Shown here piece by piece: positions 16,661-26,216 of a stretch of DNA of 64,000 nucleotides. A model generated the notes under the pieces. It had not been told where the DNA came from and made no database searches. It saw nothing but the letters and a program-made list of their open reading frames with translations. Source of the DNA: Rhizobium sp. CSW-27 (GTDB lineage: Bacteria > Pseudomonadota > Alphaproteobacteria > Rhizobiales > Rhizobiaceae); contig NZ_JAHHZO010000010.1 of the NCBI RefSeq assembly GCF_018760785.1, positions 168,982-232,981 of the forward strand. The letters run 5' to 3'. A program made the translations under genes and the position numbers. Position 1 is the stretch's first letter. Every line of letters begins with the position of its first letter.

Positions 16661-17827
16661 CTACAGTTTGGCGATATAATCCGCCAGCCGGCCGGCGGCT
16701 TCCTCGATCTGTTTCGGATCACGCAGGAAGCAGGCGCGCAGGAAGGCACCGCCACCCGGACCGAAGGCGGTGCCAGGTGCCAGCCCGACCAGCGTCTTGT
16801 CGACGATATCGAAGGCGCCGGCGCGCGGATCATCGATGCCGTCCACCTTCAGGAAGGCGTAGATCGCGCCGTCCGGCTTGCGGGTCTGCACGCGATTGGT
16901 GGCGATCAGCGCGTCGCAGAGGAGATCGCGCGAGATGCGGGCCCGCTCGATATTGGAGCGCAGGAAATCGTCGCCCTGGTCAAGGGCCGCGATCGCGCCG
17001 CGCTGCATGAAGGGCGTCAGCCCGGAGCTGGAATACTGGATGAGGTTTTCCAGCACCTGGCCGATCGACGGCGGCGCCACGATCCAGCCGACACGCCAGC
17101 CGGTCATCGACCAGTTCTTGGAGAAGGAATTGGCGTAGAGAATGCGGTCGTCGGGCGTCGAGATGTCGAGGAAGGACGCGGCGCGATCGCCCTTGTAATA
17201 ATAGAGGGCATAGATCTCGTCGGCGATGATCCACAGCCCGTGCTGGCGGGCAAGCGCCAGGATGGCTTCCAGATCCTCGCGCGTCGCCGTCCAGCCGGTC
17301 GGGTTGGAGGGGGTGTTGATGAACAGCGCACGGGTGCGCGGCGTGATCGCCGCCGCAATCTTCCCGACATCGAGCGACCAGCCGCCATCAACGAAATCCA
17401 CCGCGACCGGCACGGCACCGGCGCCGGCAATGCCGATGGCCGCCACAATGTTCGGCCAGCTCGGCGTCAGATAGATGATCTCGTCGCCCGGCGCCGTCAG
17501 CGCCTGGACGCAGAGATTGATGGCATGCATGCCGGAGCTGGTGGCGAAGAAATGCTCCATCGGCAGCGAGACGGAAAAATGCCGCTCGTAGTAGCGCGAC
17601 AGGGCCTGACGCAGTTCGGGAAGACCGCGCTGCCAGGTGTAGAAGGTCTCTCCCGCGTCGAGCGAATCCTTGGTCGCCTGATTGATGAAGGCGGGGCTCG
17701 GCAGGTCGCCTTCGCCGGCCCAGAGGGGTATAAGCCCCTGGCGCCCGCGGGCATAGTTGACCAGTTCGACGATCCCGCTCTGCGGGGCGGCAAGCGCACG
17801 CGCGCTCAGGCTTTCCAGAAGTGTCAT
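16661..17827 (-). CDS. Class I/II PLP-dependent aminotransferase
   Basis: A 388-residue fold-type I aminotransferase. The PLP-binding lysine is in SFSKNWSMTGWRVGW, the asparagine in NTPSNPTGW and the aspartate in IIADEIYALYY. The subfamily resembles aspartate/aromatic aminotransferases of rhizobia; the amino acid substrate is not determined. The ATG is preceded by a GGAGA sequence. It lies downstream of mscL on the same strand with a hairpin in between, so it may have its own promoter. Confidence 0.88.
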   Translation of the reverse strand: MTLLESLSARALAAPQSGIVELVNYARGRQGLIPLWAGEGDLPSPAFINQATKDSLDAGETFYTWQRGLPELRQALSRYYERHFSVSLPMEHFFATSSGMHAINLCVQALTAPGDEIIYLTPSWPNIVAAIGIAGAGAVPVAVDFVDGGWSLDVGKIAAAITPRTRALFINTPSNPTGWTATREDLEAILALARQHGLWIIADEIYALYYYKGDRAASFLDISTPDDRILYANSFSKNWSMTGWRVGWIVAPPSIGQVLENLIQYSSSGLTPFMQRGAIAALDQGDDFLRSNIERARISRDLLCDALIATNRVQTRKPDGAIYAFLKVDGIDDPRAGAFDIVDKTLVGLAPGTAFGPGGGAFLRACFLRDPKQIEEAAGRLADYIAKL

Positions 17828-17844
17828 AAAATGGGTCTCCAGCT

Positions 17845-17870
17845 CACCGCCCTCATAGCGCAGGGCGGTG
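17845..17870 (-). terminator. Hairpin between mscL and aminotransferase gene
   Basis: A 9-bp stem CACCGCCCT / AGGGCGGTG with an 8-base loop, lacking a T tract. It could be a weak terminator for mscL or a structure in the 5' leader of the aminotransferase mRNA. Confidence 0.4.
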
Positions 17871-17935
17871 GCAAAATCCCATGAGTTTCGGTGAGCGGCA
17901 GATCGAAATCCGTGATGTTTGCCGAAGAACGATCC

Positions 17936-18367
17936 TCAGCGCGATTTCAGCAGGTCGCGAATCTCGGTGAGAAGCTGCACATCGGCCGGCGGCGGGGCGG
18001 CGGGCGCGGCCTCGGCCGACTTCTTGTCATCCATGGCCCGGATGCGGTTCACGGCCTTGACCATCAGGAAGATGATCCAGGCCAGGATCAGGAAGTTAAG
18101 GACCACCGTCAGGAACTTGCCATAGGCGAAAACGGCTCCTTGCGCCTTGGCTGCCTCCAGCGTCGCCGCCGTGACCCGGTCGTTCAGCGGAATGAAATAG
18201 TTCGAGAAATCGAAGCCGCCGATAATGACGCCGACCACCGGCATCACCACGTCGTTGACCAGCGAATTGACGATGCCCGTAAACGCGCCGCCAATGATGA
18301 TACCGACCGCAAGGTCGATCACATTGCCTCGGGCAATAAAGGAGCGGAATTCGGAGATCATCGACAT
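17936..18367 (-). CDS. mscL: Large-conductance mechanosensitive channel MscL
   Basis: A 143-residue inner-membrane channel that opens on hypo-osmotic shock. The N-terminus [22 protein letters not shown] and the pore helix motif [16 protein letters not shown] are those of MscL; the second transmembrane helix is [16 protein letters not shown]. The start at 18367 is preceded by GAGAGG; the frame remains open far upstream only because it runs antisense through the kinase gene. Confidence 0.95.
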   Translation of the reverse strand: MSMISEFRSFIARGNVIDLAVGIIIGGAFTGIVNSLVNDVVMPVVGVIIGGFDFSNYFIPLNDRVTAATLEAAKAQGAVFAYGKFLTVVLNFLILAWIIFLMVKAVNRIRAMDDKKSAEAAPAAPPPADVQLLTEIRDLLKSR

Positions 18368-18544
18368 GGGGGCCTCTCGGTGTCGGGTGGCAGATGCCGC
18401 GAATATATATCCTGGGCCGCAGCGGGGAAGATGCTGATGGTGAAGAAGCCGGCATTGGACTTTTTGGCGAGGTCCGCCTTCATTTCCAAAGGACGCGGTT
18501 TGGCCTAAGATCGGCGCGGAGAGGAAGCCGGTCGCGGAGGTGCC

Positions 18545-21500
18545 ATGCTGCCTGGCTGGGTGATATTTCTGGCGGCCTGCGCCTATATCCTGCTGCTGTT
18601 TGCCGTGGCAAGCTATGGCGACCGCAGAAGCAGGCGCTTCGGCGTGCCGAAAAAGGGCCGGCCGATGGTCTACGCCCTCAGCCTTGCCGTCTACTGCACC
18701 TCCTGGACCTATTTCGGCGGCGTGGGGCTTGCCTCCGAGCGGGGGCTGGAATTCACCGGCATCTATATCGGCCCGATCCTCGCCTTCACGCTCGGGCTGC
18801 CGCTGGTGCGCCGCATCATCGAGCTGGCCAAGGCGGAAAAGCTCACCTCGCCGGCCGATTTCATTGCCGCCCGCTATGGCAAGAACTCCTCCGTGGCGCT
18901 GATCGTCGCCATCATCTCGCTGGTGGGGGCCATTCCGTATATCGCGCTGCAGCTGAAGGCCGTCTCCAGCTCGGTGGCGGCCATGGTCGATCCCTCGGCC
19001 TATGGCATCGGCAGCGGCAACCTGCATTTCATCGATCTCGCGCTGATCGTCACGCTGATGATGGCCTGTTTCGCGGTAATGTTCGGCACGCGCCATACGG
19101 ATGCGACGGAACACCAGGACGGGCTGATCCTGGCGGTAGCGATGGAATCGGTCGTCAAGCTGCTGGCCTTCGTGACCATCGGCCTGTCGGTTCTGTATCT
19201 GATGTTCGACGGGCCGGCGGACCTGTGGCGGCAGGCGGCACAGAACCCGCTGGTGGAACAGGCGCTCGGCTATCAGACGCCGCTTCCTCGCTGGCTGCTG
19301 CTGATCGGGCTCTCCGCCTTCGCCATCATCATGCTGCCGCGCCAGTTCCATGTCACCGTGGTGGAAAACCGCACCCAGGCGGAGCTGAAGATGGCGAGCT
19401 GGCTGCTGCCGCTCTATCTCGTCGCCATCAACATCTTCGTGCTGCCGGTGGCGCTGGCGGGGCTCATCCGCTTCGGCGGCACCGGCAATGCGGATCTTTA
19501 CGTGCTGCAGCTGCCGCTGTCGCACCAGATGGACGTGGTAACGCTGATCGCCTTCATCGGGGGCTTCTCGGCGGCAACCGCGATGGTGATCGTCGCCTCC
19601 GTTGCACTCTCGATCATGATCTCCAACGACATCGTGATGCCGATCTTCCTGCGTCGCAAGCTGATGACCTCCAGCGGCCAGCGGGCGGATTTCGCCCGGC
19701 CGCTGCTGCGCATCCGCCGCACGGCCATCTTTGTCGTGCTGATGCTGGGCTATGCCTATTATCGGGCAGCAGATTCCTCCTCCGGCCTTGCCTCCATCGG
19801 CCTTCTGTCCTTTGCAGCGGTGGCGCAGATTGCACCACCGCTCTTCGGCGGCCTGTGGTGGCGCCGGGCCAATGCCCGCGGCGCGGTCGCCGGCATGTGT
19901 CTCGGCTTCTTTGCCTGGGCCTACCTGCTGTTCCTGCCGAGCCTCGGCGGGCAGGACAATTCCGCGATTGCGGCGGCGGTGCTCGATTTTCTCGTTCCGG
20001 GCACCGGCCTGTTTTCCGGCCCCGGCGCCGATCCGCTGGTCAATGCCGTCCTGCTCAGCCTGATCGTCAACAGCCTCGCCTTCGTCGTCGGCTCGCTGTC
20101 ACGCAATCCGCGACCGGTGGAGCGCATCCAGGCCGGCATTTTCGTCAAGCGCCATCTGCGCTCCCAGTTTGCCACCCGCGGCTGGAAGACGCGCGTCTCC
20201 GTCGGCGACCTGAAGGCAGCGATTGCCCGCTACCTCGGCGAAGAGCGCATGCGCCGCTCCTTCGCCAATTACGAACGCACCGCCGGCCGCAAGATCGGCG
20301 ATCGCGAAGCCGCCGACATGGCCTTCATCCATTTCTCCGAGCAGCTGCTGGGCAGCGCCATCGGCTCCTCCTCGGCGCGGCTGGTGCTGTCGCTGATCCT
20401 GCAGAAGGCGGAGGATACCAATTCCGACACGGCCTGGCTGCTGGACCAGGCGAGCGAGGCCCTGCAATACAACCAGGACATCCTGCAGACGGCGCTGTCG
20501 CAGATGGACCAGGGGGTCGCGGTGTTCGACAGCCAGGAACGGCTGGCGATATGGAACCGTCGCTTCCGCACGCTGCTCGGCCTGCCGGAACAGGTGGGCC
20601 AGGTGGGCTATCCGCTGAGCGACATCGTCGGCATCCTGACCGATCGCGGCGACATTCCCGAAGAGGATGCCCAGGCCGTCATCGATCGGATCAAGACGCT
20701 CGACACGCCCTTCCCCCTGGTGCTGAACGGCGGCGCCCGCATCATCGAAGTGCGCTCCAACACCATGCCCGACGAGGGCATCGTCGCCACCTTCACCGAC
20801 ATGACGGAGCGCGTGGCAGCCGCCCAGGCGCTCAGGCAGGCAAACGAGACGCTGGAACAGCGGGTGGAGGAACGCACCGCCGAACTGACACGGGTGAACC
20901 GCGAACTCGCCGAGGCGCGCGCCGCCGCCGACGAGGCCAATCTCGGCAAGACGCGCTTCTTTGCCGCCGCCGGCCACGACATTCTCCAGCCGCTCAATGC
21001 GGCGCGGCTCTATTCCTCGACGCTGGTGGAACGGCTCGGCCAGTCGGAGAACAGCGCGCTGGTACGCAACATCGATTCCGCGCTGGAATCCGTCGAGAGC
21101 ATCCTCGGCGCCGTTCTCGACATTTCCCGTCTCGATACGGGCGCGATGAAGCCACGTGTCACCTCCGTACCGCTCGATGATCTTCTGCGTCGCATAGAGA
21201 CGGATTTCGCGCCCGTGGCGCGGGAGAAGAACCTGAAATTCAGGGTGATGCCGTCCTCGCTCAGCGTCAAGACCGATCCCAACCTGCTGCGCCGGCTGGT
21301 GCAGAACCTCGTGTCGAACGCCATCAAGTACACGATCAGCGGCAAGGTGCTGGTCGGCGCACGCCGGCGGGGGCGCGAGGTGGTGATCGAGGTGCTCGAT
21401 TCCGGCATCGGCATCCCCTCCTCGAAGTTCAAGACGGTGTTTCGCGAATTTGCCCGCCTGGACGAAGGTGCACGCACCGCCGCGGGCCTCGGCCTCGGTC

Positions 21501-22048
21501 TTTCCATCGTCGACCGCATTTCCCGCGTGCTGTCGCATCCGGTGGAACTTGCCTCGACGCCAGGGCGCGGCACGATCTTTCGCGTGCGCATGCCGCGCGA
21601 CATGGGCCGAACGCGCTCATCCACACCGGAAAAGCCCAGTCCTGCCCTGCCCCAGCCCCTCTCCGGCCTCGGCGTGCTGTGCATCGACAACGAGCCGAAG
21701 ATCCTGGAGGGGATGGAGCTCCTGCTCTCCGGCTGGGGCTGCCGCGTCACCTCGGCCCGTTCGCTGCAGGAGGCCGAGCAGAAGCTTGCCGGCATGGACG
21801 TGCAGCCGGCGATCCTGATTGCCGATTACCATCTCGATGAGGGCACCGGCATCGAGGCGATCGTTCGTCTGCGCACGCTGATCGGCGAGCCCGTGGCGGG
21901 CCTGCTGCTGACCGCCGATCGCAGCCAGGAAGTGCGCGCCGAGGCCGAACGGCACGGCCTCGGCCTGCAGCACAAGCCGGTGAAGCCCGCGGCGCTGCGT
22001 GCCTATGTGACCCAGGCCGCCGGCATTCGCCGCGCCGCCGCGGAATAG
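18545..22048 (+). CDS. Hybrid histidine kinase with sodium:solute-symporter domain (CrbS-like)
   Basis: A 1167-residue membrane protein. Residues 1 to about 490 form a sodium:solute symporter (SLC5-like) module with many transmembrane helices; about 640-760 is a PAS domain; a coiled coil follows (about 765-800); the HisKA phosphoacceptor is His811 in GHDILQPLN; an HATPase domain (NLVSNAIKY near 930) and a receiver domain with Asp1094 (IADYHLD) complete it. This architecture is that of CrbS/CbrA-type kinases that control acetate and carbon use. A strong GGAGG site precedes the ATG. No regulator gene is adjacent, but a CrbR/ErdR-like regulator is encoded at 49881. Confidence 0.92.
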   Translation: MLPGWVIFLAACAYILLLFAVASYGDRRSRRFGVPKKGRPMVYALSLAVYCTSWTYFGGVGLASERGLEFTGIYIGPILAFTLGLPLVRRIIELAKAEKLTSPADFIAARYGKNSSVALIVAIISLVGAIPYIALQLKAVSSSVAAMVDPSAYGIGSGNLHFIDLALIVTLMMACFAVMFGTRHTDATEHQDGLILAVAMESVVKLLAFVTIGLSVLYLMFDGPADLWRQAAQNPLVEQALGYQTPLPRWLLLIGLSAFAIIMLPRQFHVTVVENRTQAELKMASWLLPLYLVAINIFVLPVALAGLIRFGGTGNADLYVLQLPLSHQMDVVTLIAFIGGFSAATAMVIVASVALSIMISNDIVMPIFLRRKLMTSSGQRADFARPLLRIRRTAIFVVLMLGYAYYRAADSSSGLASIGLLSFAAVAQIAPPLFGGLWWRRANARGAVAGMCLGFFAWAYLLFLPSLGGQDNSAIAAAVLDFLVPGTGLFSGPGADPLVNAVLLSLIVNSLAFVVGSLSRNPRPVERIQAGIFVKRHLRSQFATRGWKTRVSVGDLKAAIARYLGEERMRRSFANYERTAGRKIGDREAADMAFIHFSEQLLGSAIGSSSARLVLSLILQKAEDTNSDTAWLLDQASEALQYNQDILQTALSQMDQGVAVFDSQERLAIWNRRFRTLLGLPEQVGQVGYPLSDIVGILTDRGDIPEEDAQAVIDRIKTLDTPFPLVLNGGARIIEVRSNTMPDEGIVATFTDMTERVAAAQALRQANETLEQRVEERTAELTRVNRELAEARAAADEANLGKTRFFAAAGHDILQPLNAARLYSSTLVERLGQSENSALVRNIDSALESVESILGAVLDISRLDTGAMKPRVTSVPLDDLLRRIETDFAPVAREKNLKFRVMPSSLSVKTDPNLLRRLVQNLVSNAIKYTISGKVLVGARRRGREVVIEVLDSGIGIPSSKFKTVFREFARLDEGARTAAGLGLGLSIVDRISRVLSHPVELASTPGRGTIFRVRMPRDMGRTRSSTPEKPSPALPQPLSGLGVLCIDNEPKILEGMELLLSGWGCRVTSARSLQEAEQKLAGMDVQPAILIADYHLDEGTGIEAIVRLRTLIGEPVAGLLLTADRSQEVRAEAERHGLGLQHKPVKPAALRAYVTQAAGIRRAAAE

Positions 22049-22242
22049 ACCCGGTCGCCTCACGCACCGGCGTTAACGATCTGTTCATGACGCCAATGTG
22101 AAGAGGCGCACCCCCAAACACAATCCGAATCACGGGAACCCGCCTCGCTTACGCCGCGTTACTGGGGAAATTTCCTGCCCGCAGAGGCACCACGGACCGA
22201 CCGGCGCGAGCCTTCGGCGCCCGCAAGACGGAGACTCGACCG

Positions 22243-23505
22243 ATGAAACGCTATGACCTGATTGACGGGATGCGGGGCTATTTCCTCGTCTTCATGCTGA
22301 TCAACCATCTGGTTTTTGCCGGCGGTTACTGGCTCGTGAAGATCAACCACAACCAGCTGGCCTTCGTGGAGGATGCGCAAGGCTTCGTCTTCCTGTCCGG
22401 CCTGCTGATCGGCATGGTCTATGTCCGCAAGATGGCCAAGAACGGCTATGAGGCCGGCCGCAATGCCATCTATTCGCGCGCCTTCGAACTCTACCGCTAT
22501 GCCATGGGGATCGTGCTGTGCGTGCTGGCCGCGCAGATGCTGCTGCCGGGCGCCTATTACATCTGGTACAACTGGCTGGGCTACACGAACTTCGACGATC
22601 CGCTGCGGCTTGCCGCCATCGCCAGCTTCGTCTTCCAGCCGACCTTCATGGACATCCTGCCGCAATACATCATCTACATGCTGTTTGCCCCGATGCTGGT
22701 GAAGCTCGTCATCGACGGCAAGTGGGCGCATGTGATGGCCGGCTCGCTGATCCTGTGGATGGCCGGCCAACTGGGCCTGCAGAAGGTCGTCACCGACCCG
22801 CTGAACCAGTTCTTCATGCGGCCGGACGACCAGGGCATGCGTGCTTCCTTCAACCTGCTCGGCTGGCAGATCGTCTTCTATTCCGGCCTTGTGCTGGGTG
22901 CGATGACCTCGCTCAACAAGATCGAGTGGGGCCGCATCTTCTCGCCGGAAAACAGCTACATCCCGACGATCAGCGGCCTGATCTGCGCCTTCTTCCTGCC
23001 GCTGCGCATCATGACGGCCAACGGTCTCATGCCGGCGGACCTGGCGGCGAAGTTCGCGACCATGGAAATCCGCGCCGATTTCGGCCCGGTCTACCTCGTC
23101 AACTTCGCCGCCGCCGCCACGCTCATGACCTGGATGATCATCGCCGGGCCGAAGCACAAGGCCGCCTGGGTGCGGCGGATCGCCGGCGCCATCAACTGGG
23201 TCCTGTCGCTGAAATTCCTGCAGCTTCTGGGACGCCACTCGCTCTATGTGTATGTGTTCCATGTCGGGATCGTCTATGCGGTCTACTACTTCGACGGCCG
23301 CACGCCGGAACTGTCGGAACTGACGAAGACCGCGATCGCGGTGTCGTGCATCGCCCTGCTGGCGATTCCTGCCCTGTGGCGCGAACGGGACAAGTGGCTG
23401 CCTGCCCTGACCGGCAGCGAACCGGCCCCGCAGCCGGCCAAGCTGGCGGCGGCCCCGGCGCGACGCTCGCCCGCCAAGCCTCAGCCCCGCCCGACGACCG
23501 CCTGA
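22243..23505 (+). CDS. OpgC-family membrane protein
   Basis: A 420-residue inner-membrane protein with about ten hydrophobic helices, starting MKRYDLIDGMRGYFLVFMLINH. The N-terminal RYDLIDGMRG with the NHLVF segment is typical of the OpgC family, acyltransferase-3-like proteins of which the founding member transfers succinyl groups to osmoregulated periplasmic glucans. A GGAGA ribosome-binding site precedes the start. The C-terminal 35 residues are Pro/Ala/Arg rich and cytoplasmic. The substituent transferred here is not known. Confidence 0.85.
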   Translation: MKRYDLIDGMRGYFLVFMLINHLVFAGGYWLVKINHNQLAFVEDAQGFVFLSGLLIGMVYVRKMAKNGYEAGRNAIYSRAFELYRYAMGIVLCVLAAQMLLPGAYYIWYNWLGYTNFDDPLRLAAIASFVFQPTFMDILPQYIIYMLFAPMLVKLVIDGKWAHVMAGSLILWMAGQLGLQKVVTDPLNQFFMRPDDQGMRASFNLLGWQIVFYSGLVLGAMTSLNKIEWGRIFSPENSYIPTISGLICAFFLPLRIMTANGLMPADLAAKFATMEIRADFGPVYLVNFAAAATLMTWMIIAGPKHKAAWVRRIAGAINWVLSLKFLQLLGRHSLYVYVFHVGIVYAVYYFDGRTPELSELTKTAIAVSCIALLAIPALWRERDKWLPALTGSEPAPQPAKLAAAPARRSPAKPQPRPTTA

Positions 23506-23615
23506 TTACCTGTTCCGTTCGAACAGACAGTGCAGGGCGGCCTGATGATGCGGCCGCCCTCAGCCGTTGCGGCGCCTGGCTCGCGTACCGGGCGGGGTCA
23601 CACGGCCGAAGCGCG

Positions 23616-24749
23616 CTAAGCCAGCACGCTTGCCGCGCGCATGGAAAAATGGACCACGAGACCGGAGGGTTCGTAGGAGAAGGTGCATTCTCCGCCGAGC
23701 CCGGCCGACATGCGGCGCACCAGATCGGTGCCGAAACCCTGGCTGCCCGGCTCCGAAACGGTAGGACCATTGCGCTCGCGCCAGATGAGATCGATATGCT
23801 CTCCCGTCTGTTCCGTCTCCTGGCCTTCGGGCTGGTAGCGGCGCCAGGAAACGACGATCTGCCCGGCATCCTGCGACAGCGCGCCGTATTTCAGGGCATT
23901 GGTGCCGAGTTCATGGATGATGAGGCTGAGCGCGATGATCGTTGCGCCGTTCAGGTTCAGGCGCGGCCCGTCGAAGACCAGCCGCTCGCCCTCCGACAGG
24001 CCGAGCGGCGACAGCGTTGCCAGCAGTGCCTCGCGCATGTCGGCGCTTCCGCCGTGCAGGGAACCGCGCAGCAGGGTGATGGAATGCCCCATGGCCTGGA
24101 TGCGCTGGCGCAATTGGCTGCCGAGCTGGGCGGGCGTCGTCGCATGGCGTTGCGACAATGCGATGAGGCCGCTGGTGGTGGCCAGCAGGTTCTTCATCCG
24201 GTGATCCACCTCTTCGGAAACCAGTTGCTGGAGCTGCAGATTGTAGGCCAGATCATCCCGCGCCCTCACCTGCGACGCATAGGCCGCCAGCAAAAGCTGC
24301 AGCAGACCGAGATCGATGGCGATCACGAAGAAGAAGAAGGCAAGGGCCGTGATGGAAGGCACCGTCAGCGCGAAGCTCTCCGTCGGCGCGATGAACCAGT
24401 ACCAGGCCACCAGCGCCGAGAGCATGGTGTTCATCAGCGCCGGATACATGCCGAAGCAGAAGCCGGTAAGGATGACGGCGGGAAAGAAGGTCAGGTAGGG
24501 AAAGCCGGGCGGCAGATAGTCATCGACCAGGAAACGCATGGCCACCGCCACCACCTCGATGACCAGCGACATGGCAAAGGCAAACAGCCGCTCCCGCACC
24601 GTCATGCTCTGCGTCGTGGAGCGGAAGGCAGGCAGGCGCGACAGAAGCTGCACGAGGCGATTGTCCCGCGCCGCCAGGCGGCTGAGGGCGGCGGCGGATC
24701 TGGCGGCAGCGCTGGCCGTGCCCGGCTGGCCTTCGCGTGTGTTCGACAT
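23616..24749 (-). CDS. HWE/HisKA_2-type sensor histidine kinase with DUF4118-like membrane domain
   Basis: A 377-residue protein from MSNTREGQPG at 24749; the upstream open frame has no family resemblance. Residues about 50-165 contain several hydrophobic helices resembling the DUF4118 sensor region. The phosphoacceptor block is EEVDHRMKNLLATTSGL, and the ATPase has HELGTNALKYGALS, both of the HWE/HisKA_2 class common in rhizobia. No partner response regulator is adjacent. It is transcribed divergently from the lrgAB-like pair. Confidence 0.87.
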   Translation of the reverse strand: MSNTREGQPGTASAAARSAAALSRLAARDNRLVQLLSRLPAFRSTTQSMTVRERLFAFAMSLVIEVVAVAMRFLVDDYLPPGFPYLTFFPAVILTGFCFGMYPALMNTMLSALVAWYWFIAPTESFALTVPSITALAFFFFVIAIDLGLLQLLLAAYASQVRARDDLAYNLQLQQLVSEEVDHRMKNLLATTSGLIALSQRHATTPAQLGSQLRQRIQAMGHSITLLRGSLHGGSADMREALLATLSPLGLSEGERLVFDGPRLNLNGATIIALSLIIHELGTNALKYGALSQDAGQIVVSWRRYQPEGQETEQTGEHIDLIWRERNGPTVSEPGSQGFGTDLVRRMSAGLGGECTFSYEPSGLVVHFSMRAASVLA

Positions 24750-25053
24750 ACTCAAATCCCCGAAGGCCGGAAGAAGCCCTGCCTGAGCCGTGGCGAACCC
24801 AGGTTGCTGTTTCCAATGCAAAAATGCGGTATGGCCACTATCGCAGCCGCTCGAAAAACCGCAACAGGAAAACGCGACGGGACCTTTCGATCGCCGTGCG
24901 GCAGCAGCCCGACCTTCTACCCTGGCAACTGGCTGCGCCGGCTGGCGCACGCAAGAGATGAATGCGCCGGACAGAACCGTTCGTGCCCTCACCGGTCGTG
25001 ACCTCGCCTTGCTCCTTGTCTAGTCTTGGTGCCCTCACAGCCCGGAGGCCATC
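24750..25053. other. Divergent intergenic region
   Basis: About 300 bases between the HWE kinase gene and the lrgA-like gene. It must hold both promoters; no clear -35/-10 pair, repeat or small gene stood out. Confidence 0.45.
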
Positions 25054-25416
25054 ATGTTACGCGGTATCGCGGCCCTGCTTTTCTTCCAACTCATCGGCGA
25101 AAGCCTCGTCTTCCTGACCAAACTGCCGGTGCCCGGCCCCGTGGTGGCGCTGGTGCTGCTCTTCTGCGCCCTGCAGCTGGGCCGCAGCATGGGGCGCGGC
25201 CCCTTCCCCCGCATCGAGGGTGTCGCGGAGGCGTTGCTCGCCAATCTCGGCCTGCTCTTCGTGCCGGCCGGCGTCGGCATCGTCTCGCTCTGGGGCGTGA
25301 TGCGCAGCGAGGCCGGCCCGATCGCGCTGGTGCTGGTGGCCTCGGCCATCATCACGCTTGCCGCGACGGTGTGGACGTTCATCGCCGCTCGCCGCTATTT
25401 CGACCGGAAGGGCTGA
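25054..25416 (+). CDS. CidA/LrgA-family membrane protein
   Basis: A 120-residue, four-helix inner-membrane protein with the LrgA hallmark LPVPGPVVALVLLFCAL. LrgA/CidA proteins are holin-like and act with LrgB in murein hydrolase export or, in other bacteria, pyruvate/glycolate transport. GGAGG precedes the ATG. The lrgB-like gene follows after 3 bases, so they form one unit. Confidence 0.88.
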   Translation: MLRGIAALLFFQLIGESLVFLTKLPVPGPVVALVLLFCALQLGRSMGRGPFPRIEGVAEALLANLGLLFVPAGVGIVSLWGVMRSEAGPIALVLVASAIITLAATVWTFIAARRYFDRKG

Positions 25417-25419
25417 ACG

Positions 25420-26142
25420 ATGCGCAGTCCTGTCGACCTGTGGGTCTACCTCTCCACCTCGCCGCTGATCTGGCTGACCCTGACCCTCTGCACCTGGATT
25501 GCCGCCAGCGCGCTTTCGGTGCGGCTGAAACGCCATCCGCTGGTCAATCCGGTGCTGACCTCCATTGTCGTTCTGTCGGTGCTGATGACGGTGTTCGACA
25601 TTCCCTACGAGAAGTTCTTCGCCGGCGCACAGTTCGTGCATTTCCTGCTGGGACCGGCGACCGTCGCCATCGCCGTGCCGCTCTACCGGCAATGGGACGA
25701 GGTGAAGACGGTGCTGGCGCCGATCGGCGTCGCGCTGCTGGCCGGATCGCTGGTTGCGGTTGCCTCGGTGATGATACTGGGCTGGCTCGTCGGCCTGCCG
25801 CGCGAGATGCTGATTTCCTTCCTGCCGAAATCGGCAACCGCAGGCGTCGCCATGGCCATTTCCTCCTCGCTCGGCGGCAATCCATCCCTGACGGCGGTTC
25901 TGGTCATCCTGACCGGCATTACCGGGGCTCTCATCGTCACCCCGATGATGAACCGCATGGGTATTCGCGATTATGCCGCCCGTGGCTTTGCCGCCGGGCT
26001 GACATCGCATGGCATCGGCACCGCCCGCGCCTACGAGGTGGATGCGACCGCCGGCCTGTTTGCCGGGATTGCCATGGCGCTGAACGCGATCGCCACCTCC
26101 ATCATCGTGCCGCTCGTCGCAAGGCTGCTGCTCGGCGCCTGA
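25420..26142 (+). CDS. CidB/LrgB-family membrane protein
   Basis: A 240-residue inner-membrane protein with about six or seven helices. The LrgB signatures are present: FLLGPATVAIAVPLYRQ, LPKSATAGVAMAISSSLGG and the SHGIGTARAYE segment near the C-terminus. It acts with the small LrgA-like partner encoded immediately upstream. The transported compound is not known. A 12-bp stem terminator follows. Confidence 0.9.
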   Translation: MRSPVDLWVYLSTSPLIWLTLTLCTWIAASALSVRLKRHPLVNPVLTSIVVLSVLMTVFDIPYEKFFAGAQFVHFLLGPATVAIAVPLYRQWDEVKTVLAPIGVALLAGSLVAVASVMILGWLVGLPREMLISFLPKSATAGVAMAISSSLGGNPSLTAVLVILTGITGALIVTPMMNRMGIRDYAARGFAAGLTSHGIGTARAYEVDATAGLFAGIAMALNAIATSIIVPLVARLLLGA

Positions 26143-26148
26143 CAAAGT

Positions 26149-26176
26149 GGAAACAGGCCCCGAAGGGCCTGTTTCC
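26149..26176. terminator. Strong intrinsic terminator after lrgB
   Basis: A perfect 12-bp stem GGAAACAGGCCC / GGGCCTGTTTCC with a CGAA tetraloop, between the converging lrgB-like and fadJ genes. Confidence 0.82.
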
Positions 26177-26216
26177 GGCGTTTCGACGCTGAAGCGGCGG
26201 TTCACGCAGCCCCAGA

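Noticed and set aside
18368..19525. Upstream extension of the mscL frame
   Set aside because: The open frame continues antisense through the kinase gene. MscL proteins begin at MSMISEF, and a ribosome-binding site precedes that codon.
20099..21538. Minus-strand ORF of 479 codons opposite the hybrid kinase
   Set aside because: Antisense shadow with no domain; the plus strand encodes PAS, HisKA and HATPase here.
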